A DNA stretch of 64,000 nucleotides, taken from assembly GCA_041653935.1 (NCBI GenBank), contig JBAZEO010000007.1, positions 4,913 through 68,912 of the forward strand. The letters run 5' to 3'. This DNA comes from JAYEHL01 sp041653935. Lineage in GTDB: Bacteria > Chloroflexota > Dehalococcoidia > E44-bin15. Shown in pieces: positions 38,951-48,380 of the stretch (position 1 is the first letter of the stretch; every line of letters starts with the position of its first letter). The notes under the pieces were generated by a model. That model was not told the DNA's origin and ran no database searches. It was given only the letters and a program-made list of their open reading frames with translations. Made by a program: the position numbers and the translations under genes.

Positions 38951-41378
38951 AGCACCGACCGGGCCGAGGGTGCTCGCGCTGGAGGCTGCCCGTGCTGTTC
39001 GTATTCGACACGACGATGGCACGTGGACTAATTATACTCCGACTGCGGATACAGACTTAGCTCGTGGAGCATGTCTTGAAGCTGCATTAGCAGCAGTCGC
39101 GTCGTGTGAAAGCATCTTCATCGCTCCGGGCAGGTTTCGCGGCGATTTTACCATACCGGAAACACTGAACGCCATTTCGATATTCGGATCAGGAAGAGAT
39201 TCGACGGTTCTATTGCCAGATACCAATGTCCTGCGCGGTACGGCAGTCCTGACGATTACTCAGGATGTAGGCGGAGTGAGCCATATTATAAAAGACTTTA
39301 CGCTAGGGCAGGATAGCGGGACACCGTTTAGAGCCTGCGCGTGCCTCAAGACTGATGTAACTCCTGCCAATACGGCGTATGGCCTCATCGTACGCGCTGA
39401 GAATATCAAGTATAGCTGGAAACATGGCGCGGCTGTAATTGGCGGGGCAATCGATCAGGTAAACCCTGAGATTTACGCATATAAAGATTTAGATACCGAC
39501 CCACCGCTTTACGCTAAGACAATACTTTCAGGAGAGGAAGCCGTCAATCTGTGGAGTGGTGGAGCCGGTTATTCCGCCGCCCTGAGTTATTCCTGCCCGA
39601 AGTGGAATACCGGTCATAAAATCAGTGTTCCCGACACGGCGACGACTGACGCGTATAAATTTACTCCCGCTAGTTTCCCAAGCGTACCGGTTACGGCGGA
39701 TGCTATCAAGCTTTTTATGTATGTCGGGGCTTGCAGCGGCCTTAAAGATGGTGACTGGGAACTCCAGGTGCAAACTTCGGACAATACCAAGATCGGCGAT
39801 TCAATCCCGCTTCCATCCCTAACACCTAGTTATGATACGACCTGGGTTCCGCTCATTCTGGCTTGGACGGGAACGAAAACAGGCACAGCGCATCATCTGG
39901 CGCTTGTCAAAGTTCGTAGTTGGGCGAATCCGGCTTTTGCTATTGGGTTTAATGACCTTCAGATGATCGACACCACGAGAGCCGATAACGATCAGATTTT
40001 TTATGACGGTTGGGACCCGACACAGGTCAAGCCAAAGGTAATGACCGAGGACAGTAGCGACCCTACCGTGCTCTATGGAACTGGCTCAAAAGGCCTCTGG
40101 GGTGGACGTTGGACGGGTGGAACCGCGTTGATGGCAGGAGTTGGGGCAGTGCCGAACACCGCATTACCGCGGTTTACGGTTGGTATCGTGCATATTGCAC
40201 CTTTACCCGGACTCGGCACTCTCCAATGGACAAACCCTATTGTTGAAATTCGATGTAGGGACAATGGTTGCGGTGAAGTATTCAAAGCTCTTGGGCATTC
40301 GTCTGCCGAGAGCAATATGGCGATAGTGGGCGCTCAGATTTATCCAGAGATGGGCGGCAGTACCGCCGAGTTTTGGTATATGCAGACGCTTTTCGGTTCC
40401 ATTTCCGCGCAAGGGATCGATATGAGCACCGTAAACGCTGAGTATCTGGCTCAAGTCCATCCCGTGCGTCAACTCCATGCCAATGTTATGTGGAATGGAA
40501 AGGTCTATAACAGCAACGATCTGGATATTGGCAGATATTGGGGTCATCGCACCGGTCTGAATAATCGGGTGCTCGATCTCGAATCCGGCATGTCCAAACA
40601 ACAGGACGATACGATCAAGGCATGGCTGACAGAGAACCCGCGACGGATTATAACTCCGGTCTTGGACGCCAAGGGTGCGGCCACATGGCGATACATAAAT
40701 GTCGTATATCTCACTACGAGGGCAATCAAGATCAAGGCCGCGCGTATCGTCTATACACAGGCCACAAACACAGCAAGTGGCGCGATTATTTGTATTGGTA
40801 AGCCTGGTGTGTCCGATACCTACTACGCGAACAATACCGCGCTTGAAAATGCAAAGGGCATAGGCGATTCCACTGCTATAGCACTTCTGAATGAGATTGT
40901 GTCCGATGGCAGCACTGTTGTAGTCGAGTTCAGACCGTCAGCTTCAACCGTGACCGGCAAGTTCTACGTTGAACTGGATTTCGATTATGTAACTCCATCA
41001 GCGATTCTCGGAGTTCCGACAATAACCGTAACCGGCGATGGTGAAGACGATAAAAACGTTGTCGTCCAACTGAAAGATGAGTTCGCAAATGACGTGATAG
41101 ACGGGATTTACCCTGTAGATTTGTGGCTGTCGGATACTGCCGGAGGCGCGGAGATAACTACAGCGCCTACATCGATCGCAATCAATTATGGCATTCAGTT
41201 GAAAGTGATAACGGCGGACAAACACTGGAGTTATCTCACCGACGTAGACCTCATACAACCCGGATGTATCGATTTCACGATCACGCATACGGATGCAGCC
41301 GCTAAAACATTATTTGTGAACATTGCGGCGGGTGGCAAAATATACAGTTCGGAAGCGATAGTATTCCCAGCGGCGTAG
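38934..41378 (+). CDS. Tail spike/fibre protein, beta-helix type, 814 aa
   Basis: A probable host-recognition protein. Residues 1-110 resemble pectate lyase-like beta-helix start sequences (IFIAPGRFRGDFTIPETL, then ISIFGSGRDSTV). The rest is beta-rich with Gly and Asn turns, and the C-terminal third contains Ig-like strands (TITVTGDGEDDKNVVVQLKD). No clear enzymatic residues found. GGAGG precedes the ATG. Confidence 0.7.
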   Translation: MVNNDRAPTGPRVLALEAARAVRIRHDDGTWTNYTPTADTDLARGACLEAALAAVASCESIFIAPGRFRGDFTIPETLNAISIFGSGRDSTVLLPDTNVLRGTAVLTITQDVGGVSHIIKDFTLGQDSGTPFRACACLKTDVTPANTAYGLIVRAENIKYSWKHGAAVIGGAIDQVNPEIYAYKDLDTDPPLYAKTILSGEEAVNLWSGGAGYSAALSYSCPKWNTGHKISVPDTATTDAYKFTPASFPSVPVTADAIKLFMYVGACSGLKDGDWELQVQTSDNTKIGDSIPLPSLTPSYDTTWVPLILAWTGTKTGTAHHLALVKVRSWANPAFAIGFNDLQMIDTTRADNDQIFYDGWDPTQVKPKVMTEDSSDPTVLYGTGSKGLWGGRWTGGTALMAGVGAVPNTALPRFTVGIVHIAPLPGLGTLQWTNPIVEIRCRDNGCGEVFKALGHSSAESNMAIVGAQIYPEMGGSTAEFWYMQTLFGSISAQGIDMSTVNAEYLAQVHPVRQLHANVMWNGKVYNSNDLDIGRYWGHRTGLNNRVLDLESGMSKQQDDTIKAWLTENPRRIITPVLDAKGAATWRYINVVYLTTRAIKIKAARIVYTQATNTASGAIICIGKPGVSDTYYANNTALENAKGIGDSTAIALLNEIVSDGSTVVVEFRPSASTVTGKFYVELDFDYVTPSAILGVPTITVTGDGEDDKNVVVQLKDEFANDVIDGIYPVDLWLSDTAGGAEITTAPTSIAINYGIQLKVITADKHWSYLTDVDLIQPGCIDFTITHTDAAAKTLFVNIAAGGKIYSSEAIVFPAA

Positions 41379-41403
41379 GACGGAAGGCGTAAGGAACCCA
41401 CCA

Positions 41404-43107
41404 ATGTCATCATTTACTAACGAGCAGTGGCAAGCGGCGTTACGCAATATAGCCGACCCGAACCAGGGCGCGGCTTTGATCGGCTATATACGCGATGCCG
41501 TTGGCGCGGTCGGGCGAAGCCAGCATGATAAAGACGATGAAGAAGTCTCGATCATGGACTTCGGCGCGTACGGCGATGGCGTCCACGATGACACGCCCGC
41601 GTTTGTGGCCGCGCTTAATCATATTGTCAATTCGGGCAAGAGAGCGACGCTTAAATTGCCTGCGGTAACGGGTTGGAAGATAACTCAGCAGATAACCGTC
41701 GATATTTCCTACGTGGATATTGATTCAGAGCGCGCGCCTATCGACTGCTCGGCTATAACGTCCGGCGCGGCGTTTTATATAACCGGTTCGTCAGCAGATA
41801 AATATATGCAGCATGCGGCCAGAATACAGGGTGTGCATCTAAAAGGGTCATCCAGGTATTCATCGGTCATCGGCATGCAGTTTTCAGGCCCAGGTGATTC
41901 GCGCAAGTTGGGCGCGTCGTACGCGTCTATCGTCAACTGCATTGTGGAACTGTTCGGCACGGGTGTATCGCTTGAGAATTCCGCGTATCTCATCCAGTTC
42001 GACAAGACCGCCCTAATGCGGAACGGCATAGGTATAAGTTATCCATCCGGTTATGCGGACAACGGGGAAAATGTGACGTTCCATCTTGGTTCGATCTCTA
42101 ATAACGAGTGCGGTATATATATGCGGACTGGTGTTATTTCGATGTATGGGACATCGATAGATTATAATCACGATCACCTTACCGAAAAGATAACCAAACA
42201 GATAGACGTTTCATCCGCAATGCTTTTCATGTACGGATGTTATATGGAAAGCAAGTACCATGACGCAACCGCAGACGGCTATCAACCGCCGATAAAATGC
42301 GCGGGCAATGGCGGACTGGTTCACATGTTCGGCGGCGCGATCACATTTGCCGCGTCGGGTTTGATTCAGCCGGACTATCTTATCTCCTGCGAGCCTGACG
42401 CGTCCAGTAGTGCGGCGATGGTAGTGTTGGATGGAGTTCATATACACAATGTAATGCCTACGAGTAAAAAATATGCAATAACGACCGCTTACGGCACTGT
42501 GAGGATAATCAATAGGGCAGGACTCAATATAAGCGCGAGCGCTCACCTGATCGGCGATGGCGCGACTGAAAACTTCATCAAAGACGGCAGTTTCGAGGGC
42601 GCGACCATCACGAGCAATGTGTTCATCTCAGGCGATACAGCCGCGATAACCGACAGGCTGAACGGCACGAATATAGACCTCGTGCTCGATGCTACGCCAG
42701 GTATGGCGCGAACCGGGTCAAAATGCTTGAAGGCGACCACGGGCGCGGGAGCAACCGGCAAGTTCGCGTTTATATGTCCCGTCACTCCTGGAGGACTTGG
42801 AAACCACGAGCTTTATTATAAGAAGCCGGGCAGTGAAACAGGCGATATAACCATAAGCGGTTACTACGGCGTGATCGACTACAACGCGGACGGAGTGCCG
42901 ACGTATCTTACCCGCACCGCCGCGATACATACGGATAGCGTTACCTTCACATCGGCGGCGGTAGACTGGACGATCATCGAAGGGACTTACAACATAGCCG
43001 GCAAACGCGCACCCGCGTGGGCGACGCATTATATCGTAGAGATCGATATGGACGCGTTCCCTTCGGCTGATCTTTATATAGACGACGTGAACATGGCGGT
43101 GACTTGA
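41404..43107 (+). CDS. Tail spike with pectate lyase-type beta-helix, 567 aa
   Basis: Residues about 45-330 begin with MDFGAYGDGVHDDTPAFVAAL, the start signature of the pectate-lyase superfamily beta-helix used by phage depolymerases. A C-terminal jelly-roll-like sugar-binding domain (about 395-567, DGSFEGATITSNV..YIDDVNMAV) follows. It likely cuts or binds surface polysaccharide. The stop overlaps the next start. Confidence 0.8.
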   Translation: MSSFTNEQWQAALRNIADPNQGAALIGYIRDAVGAVGRSQHDKDDEEVSIMDFGAYGDGVHDDTPAFVAALNHIVNSGKRATLKLPAVTGWKITQQITVDISYVDIDSERAPIDCSAITSGAAFYITGSSADKYMQHAARIQGVHLKGSSRYSSVIGMQFSGPGDSRKLGASYASIVNCIVELFGTGVSLENSAYLIQFDKTALMRNGIGISYPSGYADNGENVTFHLGSISNNECGIYMRTGVISMYGTSIDYNHDHLTEKITKQIDVSSAMLFMYGCYMESKYHDATADGYQPPIKCAGNGGLVHMFGGAITFAASGLIQPDYLISCEPDASSSAAMVVLDGVHIHNVMPTSKKYAITTAYGTVRIINRAGLNISASAHLIGDGATENFIKDGSFEGATITSNVFISGDTAAITDRLNGTNIDLVLDATPGMARTGSKCLKATTGAGATGKFAFICPVTPGGLGNHELYYKKPGSETGDITISGYYGVIDYNADGVPTYLTRTAAIHTDSVTFTSAAVDWTIIEGTYNIAGKRAPAWATHYIVEIDMDAFPSADLYIDDVNMAVT

Positions 43108-45950
43108 TGGCTGAACTTGTTGCAGCTTCAAATAATTTTAACGGCGGGAATAATCGAGCAGTACCGGAGCGCGTTGGCATGAATGAATCCAGTGTGCTTC
43201 AAAACCTCGTCCACGTTGGCGGGAATCTCACGTCCATTGACGGCAGGATAATAACCAATCCTGGCGGAATGCCTGGAACTGGCGCGATAACGTCACTTGA
43301 GCGCTTTTACAAATCCGGTCACAGGATAGACGATACCGCCGCGACAAGTAAAAAAGGATGGGCGCTTGCAAGCCGAGGCGCGTATGCATATCTCGCTTGT
43401 GAGGTTTACTGCACGCTTCAGTCGGCTGCGGCTACTACCGATGGCTATATAACCATCAGGACGGCGGACTCAGGCAATGAGGCGGGAATAAACAGGTTTC
43501 CTAACAGTAGTTATGTCCGCATTACACCGGCAAGCGGTGATACAACGCCGTATTTCTTATATTATACGGCTAAGACGGTGGCGACCGGCAGGTTGACATG
43601 CACTGTACCGCGCACTATCCCTAACGGTTCGCTTGTCGAATGCGTGGACTATAGACCGGTATTATATTCCGCTGGATATTCCGATCCCGCCGAGTATGCT
43701 TCCGCTAATGGGCGTTGTTATATTGCGTTCTACGGACTATATAGGTGGGATGGGTTTTATTACACTGTAGGTACAGTCGCTTGCACGGGCAACACGACGC
43801 TTACGGGAACAGGTACGACATGGAGCGGGTTCGTTCTTCCTGGCGATAAGGTTTACTACTGCAACCGCAACGGCGCGTCCACCGGCACGTGGTATGGGCC
43901 GTATATAGTGTCAGCAGTGGGTAGCGATACGTCTATAACACTGACAGGCAACGGGCAATCGACTGCGGCGTTCAATCCAGCAGACAAGGCCGATTATATC
44001 ATCGTGAGGATGAATAACGCGGGCATTGCGCCACCTACGACCGCACCGACATTAGCGGCGGCAACCGGAGGAACCAGCGCATTAGACACTGGTGCTGTTT
44101 ACAAATACCAATATCGCTATTTGCGTAAGATAAGCGGATTAACCAAGGCATCCGTTACCGCATCGCCACCAGTAACTACGGCAGTAACAGACGCGGGAGA
44201 CTATTTTACGGTTGGAGTGCCTATCAACTGGACGCCTTATTCGTCCGTATCCGGTGACTTCGGTATACGCATAGAACGTACCGAAGACGGAGGAACCGAT
44301 TTTCTTGTAGTTGCTGATTATTGGGATGGCTACGGGTTATACAGTCCTATGGGAAGCAATGTCTGGTATACCCACACTGATAAACTTATAGATACATCAC
44401 TCACGGCACTTGGAGCCACAAGCGCATTAGTCCCTAATCCCAACATAGCGCCTACGGTTACTGAATACGCGTCGGGTTCCAACTTGACTGCCGGAACACG
44501 AGATATGTATTTCACTCTTTATAATTCAGTAACAGGCACGGAGTCCAATCCTTCTCCGAAGGCGACCGTCACTACAACCGCAGGGCAACAGGTCACAATA
44601 ACGGCGGCACTCACGGGTGAGGATCGGCAGGCGGATTATATCCGGTTCTATTCGACGGCGACTGATGGCAGTTCGACGGCTTATCGCATAGCGCAGGTGG
44701 CTTGGGCTGCCGGGGCAACGACGGTAAGTTATATATACACGAGTGCCGATGCTGACCTTGATTCGACCAAGATAATGTCGAATGACTTTGATCCTCCTCC
44801 CGCATCGGTAAGTCATGTATGTTATAACAACGGAAAGATGTATGTTTGGGGCGATCCTAATTATCTGCACCGGGGCTATTTCTCGACCGTAGGCGATCCC
44901 GAACACTGGGCGCGTTACGAGTGGGGCGGCCCCGATGAACCGACTTATGAAGACCCGACACTGGGCGGTTATTTCACAATCGGGCATTCGGGAGATGAGA
45001 TTCTTGCAATAACTCCGAGCAATGATATGTCCATAGCAAGCCTGATTGTGCAGTCGAGATCGAAGACCTGGTATTGGATAGGCAGCAATTGGGTCGACCA
45101 TCAACTTATAGAAGCGTGGATGGATGGCACTTCAAGCGCGAGAGCATGGGCGAATTATAAGGGTGTATTGTTCGGATTATCAGCCGATACGGGAGTGCAG
45201 AGGAAATTACCGGGTGCGATGCCGGAGGGTGTATACGAGAAGATTTTCCCGTTAAATAGATACCCGTTCCGCGACCAGGTGACGGCAGGCGGGAGTTACG
45301 CGGATTATTTCGAGAAGTGTTCGGGGGCCTGCTGGAGGGATTATTATGTATTCGTATGGCCTCAATCTCCGAGTGCTTATTGCAATAAGATGATGATGTA
45401 TCACATACCGACAGGCACGTATTGCGAAATAGGTACGACATCGTATCCTGTCAACGCAAGTTGTCTATCCGTATGGAATGGCCCTGGCGATAATGGCGAA
45501 CTATATTACGGTAGCGCCGCTGATGGTTATATATACAGGCTTCATGCAAAAACGGGCGCATATACTCTCTGGAGTCAGGATGTTCCCGATCAGACAGGAA
45601 CGGGAGTCGAATGCGTATGGCGGTCGGGTGCTATACAGCATGGAAGCAATCCAGACAAGGAATTCAACGTAAAAAGCCCGGTCAGGATGTTCATGAATTT
45701 TCACCAGCCCGCAAGCGACCAATCAATAACGGTAAAAGCTTATACGCGTGGAGATGAAACGACGGCAGAATGGTCGGGTGTCTCGAAAACACTATCCGCT
45801 TCGGTAGATGGTGAACGTAACTACGTCGATGTTGCGCCATCGGCAAATGGGCCGTCGTTTATGATGGAATGGTCTGGCATATTCACAAAGCCAGTTGTTT
45901 TTGAGGGATATTCGTTGACTTATATAGAAAAGGGAAATCCCACGAGTTAG
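43107..45950 (+). CDS. Tail nozzle/hub-like protein, 947 aa
   Basis: A large beta-rich protein. Two fibronectin/Ig-like segments (about 310-400 and 445-540) are followed by propeller-like repeats (VCYNNGKMYVWGDP, YKGVLFGLSADTG, DYYVFVWPQSPS). This resembles podovirus tail nozzles (T7 gp12, P22 gp10 class) by size and place, although that family assignment is inference. It contains Gly- and Thr-rich linkers. Confidence 0.65.
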   Translation: MAELVAASNNFNGGNNRAVPERVGMNESSVLQNLVHVGGNLTSIDGRIITNPGGMPGTGAITSLERFYKSGHRIDDTAATSKKGWALASRGAYAYLACEVYCTLQSAAATTDGYITIRTADSGNEAGINRFPNSSYVRITPASGDTTPYFLYYTAKTVATGRLTCTVPRTIPNGSLVECVDYRPVLYSAGYSDPAEYASANGRCYIAFYGLYRWDGFYYTVGTVACTGNTTLTGTGTTWSGFVLPGDKVYYCNRNGASTGTWYGPYIVSAVGSDTSITLTGNGQSTAAFNPADKADYIIVRMNNAGIAPPTTAPTLAAATGGTSALDTGAVYKYQYRYLRKISGLTKASVTASPPVTTAVTDAGDYFTVGVPINWTPYSSVSGDFGIRIERTEDGGTDFLVVADYWDGYGLYSPMGSNVWYTHTDKLIDTSLTALGATSALVPNPNIAPTVTEYASGSNLTAGTRDMYFTLYNSVTGTESNPSPKATVTTTAGQQVTITAALTGEDRQADYIRFYSTATDGSSTAYRIAQVAWAAGATTVSYIYTSADADLDSTKIMSNDFDPPPASVSHVCYNNGKMYVWGDPNYLHRGYFSTVGDPEHWARYEWGGPDEPTYEDPTLGGYFTIGHSGDEILAITPSNDMSIASLIVQSRSKTWYWIGSNWVDHQLIEAWMDGTSSARAWANYKGVLFGLSADTGVQRKLPGAMPEGVYEKIFPLNRYPFRDQVTAGGSYADYFEKCSGACWRDYYVFVWPQSPSAYCNKMMMYHIPTGTYCEIGTTSYPVNASCLSVWNGPGDNGELYYGSAADGYIYRLHAKTGAYTLWSQDVPDQTGTGVECVWRSGAIQHGSNPDKEFNVKSPVRMFMNFHQPASDQSITVKAYTRGDETTAEWSGVSKTLSASVDGERNYVDVAPSANGPSFMMEWSGIFTKPVVFEGYSLTYIEKGNPTS

Positions 45951-45967
45951 TGTTTGGAGGTATTGAC

Positions 45968-46765
45968 ATGAGTACGTTTTCGGCAATAACAGGGCAGGAT
46001 GCAAGCCATAACGCTGGCAAGGCGGCAGGTCAGGCACAACAACAGATGGACTTGCAGCGACAACAGCAGGAGTGGCAGAGGCAGTTGTTCGATCAATGGA
46101 TAGCACCTTATATGCAGGCCGGACTCGCGCAACTTCCAGGACAGACGCAAAATTACAATACGCTCATGGGTTATATCCAAAATATGATGAGTGGTAATAA
46201 CGCGGGACTGCCTGCATACCTCCAACCTGCCGATACGTCAGGACTTGAAAAAGGGTTATCGACGTTATCGCGCCAGGGACTAGATCAGGCCACACAGGGT
46301 ATGCAGGGCAATATAGCGCAGTATTACGCACAGCGTGGAGTGCCGATTTCACAGCAGCAGACGAACCTTATACCGAGATTCCAGAACCAGTTCAATAACG
46401 CGCTTGCCACCGAGAATGCGAACAAGGCGACTACCATGTATGGCGTTAATCAGGCGAGTAAGGCAAACCAACTCGGCAATTTCTTCAACATGCTTGGCGC
46501 TGTGAACGGTATGGTTATCAATCCGTCACAATATGCCGGAGTCGGCATTAACATGGCAGGTAATAATATTAACCAGGCTGGCAATAACGCGAATTATTAT
46601 AACCAGTTAGCCCAGCAGTATGCGCAGCAGAGTGGCGGCATGATGGGCAACCTGGGCAGTATCATTGGGTCGCTTTGGGGCGATGCCAGCAGCACGAACG
46701 GTGTTAATATCTTAGGCGCAGGCAATACAGGTCTAAAAGGTAACAACTATTTATACGGAGGGTAA
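45968..46765 (+). CDS. Gln-rich internal virion (ejection) protein, 265 aa
   Basis: ATG at 45968 after TTTGGAGGT. A Gln/Ala/Asn-rich helical protein (AAGQAQQQMDLQRQQQEW) with a Gly/Asn-rich C-terminus. Podoviruses carry such ejection proteins inside the head next to larger ones. The assignment rests on composition and order. Confidence 0.65.
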   Translation: MSTFSAITGQDASHNAGKAAGQAQQQMDLQRQQQEWQRQLFDQWIAPYMQAGLAQLPGQTQNYNTLMGYIQNMMSGNNAGLPAYLQPADTSGLEKGLSTLSRQGLDQATQGMQGNIAQYYAQRGVPISQQQTNLIPRFQNQFNNALATENANKATTMYGVNQASKANQLGNFFNMLGAVNGMVINPSQYAGVGINMAGNNINQAGNNANYYNQLAQQYAQQSGGMMGNLGSIIGSLWGDASSTNGVNILGAGNTGLKGNNYLYGG

Positions 46766-46769
46766 TGAT

Positions 46770-48380
46770 ATGGCAGGAAATCCTTACGGCGGTATTGCGC
46801 CGAATATGTTTATATCCAACCTGTTTACCTCGCTCATCAATGAGAAGTTGAAGAAAAAGCAGGAGGAGCAACAGGCGGCACTACTCGCCAATGAGATAGC
46901 GCAACAGCAGTTTGCAAACCGCATGGCCGAAGATCAGGCGCGACGACAACAGCAGTCATTAGATTATCAACGCAAAACCCAACAGGAACAGCAGGATTAT
47001 GCTCGTCAGCAAAATGCGATGAAGGATTATTATGGTCTTGTCGACATGTCTGGCGATCCGAATATAACACCCGAAGCGTATGGCAGTGCCGCGAGTATGT
47101 TTGGTCAACAGTATCCACAATTCCTGGATAAGATACCAAGTTATCAGGTTCCGAGGCCAAAGCCGATGCCCGATGAAGACATGATGAAATTGTCCTTGGC
47201 AGCTTACGACACTGGTGGTGCTTCGGCGGGAAATCTGATAAATGCAAAATATGGACTTACCACACAACAACCAGTGCCTAATGCAAATATTTTATCGGCA
47301 CTGACTGGTGTTGGGCCATTACCAACCCAGAAAGTTCCTTTAGTATATCCTCCTAGCCTGAGTGAAAATGCCGCGACTACACGAACTCAGATTGCTACTG
47401 ATAAGCAATCAAGAACGGATTATGCCAAAATCCTCTCAACCGTAGCGGCCAGTTCATTCGGGAGATTAGACCCAAGACAGCAACAAACAATGTTGAGGGA
47501 ACTGGACAATAAACAGCAGGCTCTTGGTATGGCTCCGTGGCCTAAAGATTCAAGCGGAATGTATGTGCCACCTGAGCGCGTACCTAATTATGGAGCCTTG
47601 CAGTCGGCGGCGTTGATGATACAAGCCGGAGCCGATTCGGGTTCAGACTGGGTAACTCAACAGGGACTTGCACTGCTTGATAGGGTATGGCAAGACGCGG
47701 GTATGTCGCCATCGCCGGGTGTGCAGGTCGCTCCTGGCGGTGTTGCGCCTGCTCCCGTGACTAATTATCAACCTACCGGCCCGGGTACATTGCCGAGTTT
47801 CCCTAACCTTCAGCCTCCGAGTGGTGGATATAATATACCACCTTCACCCAAAGCTGTATTAGATAGAACCGGAAAGGTATTAGACATAACCAGTAAAGAG
47901 CAGGACATTGCCTTTGGTGCTGAAGATCAGGTAGCAAAAAGAGAAGCGTTAAGACAGGCGGAACTTCAAAGAAAAGCTAAGGTGAAAGCCGAGGCAGCCG
48001 CTAAACGTGATGACGCTTTTAAGCGTGTTACCGACCTGTATAGTAAAAGAACGGGTGCTAAATTAGCATTAGACGAAGCTACTACTGGTGAAAAACCCAA
48101 TCCAGTAGAAGCGCAACAGTTCAGACAGTTATTAAATCAATACGATGCTGAGATTGGAAGATTAGAAGACAGTCTTATTACATTCAGACTACCTTCAGCG
48201 CAGGGTGGGCCAATCAGGGATGCCATAATTGCCGAAGCTCGTAAAGGTACGCGTCCGGGTGTTGTAGGGCCGAAAGTGAGAACACTGCTTAAATCTTATG
48301 GTGTGTCTCCGCAAGATCAAGAGTTGATCTGGCGAAAATACGCAAGGTTATATTATTATCCTAACCAGAGGAAGAAATAA
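46770..48380 (+). CDS. Gln-rich internal virion (ejection) protein, 536 aa
   Basis: The first 100 residues are a Gln-rich coiled coil (LKKKQEEQQAALLANEIAQQ). A Pro/Gly-rich middle (about 310-365) links to a C-terminal helical region. The second of three consecutive large, helical proteins, the usual T7 gp14-15-16/P22 ejection arrangement. TAATG overlap with the next gene. Confidence 0.65.
   Translation: MAGNPYGGIAPNMFISNLFTSLINEKLKKKQEEQQAALLANEIAQQQFANRMAEDQARRQQQSLDYQRKTQQEQQDYARQQNAMKDYYGLVDMSGDPNITPEAYGSAASMFGQQYPQFLDKIPSYQVPRPKPMPDEDMMKLSLAAYDTGGASAGNLINAKYGLTTQQPVPNANILSALTGVGPLPTQKVPLVYPPSLSENAATTRTQIATDKQSRTDYAKILSTVAASSFGRLDPRQQQTMLRELDNKQQALGMAPWPKDSSGMYVPPERVPNYGALQSAALMIQAGADSGSDWVTQQGLALLDRVWQDAGMSPSPGVQVAPGGVAPAPVTNYQPTGPGTLPSFPNLQPPSGGYNIPPSPKAVLDRTGKVLDITSKEQDIAFGAEDQVAKREALRQAELQRKAKVKAEAAAKRDDAFKRVTDLYSKRTGAKLALDEATTGEKPNPVEAQQFRQLLNQYDAEIGRLEDSLITFRLPSAQGGPIRDAIIAEARKGTRPGVVGPKVRTLLKSYGVSPQDQELIWRKYARLYYYPNQRKK

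Noticed and set aside
44526..45104. Minus-strand open frame of 192 codons
   Set aside because: Antisense to the nozzle-like gene; Arg/Ile-rich shadow without a start context.
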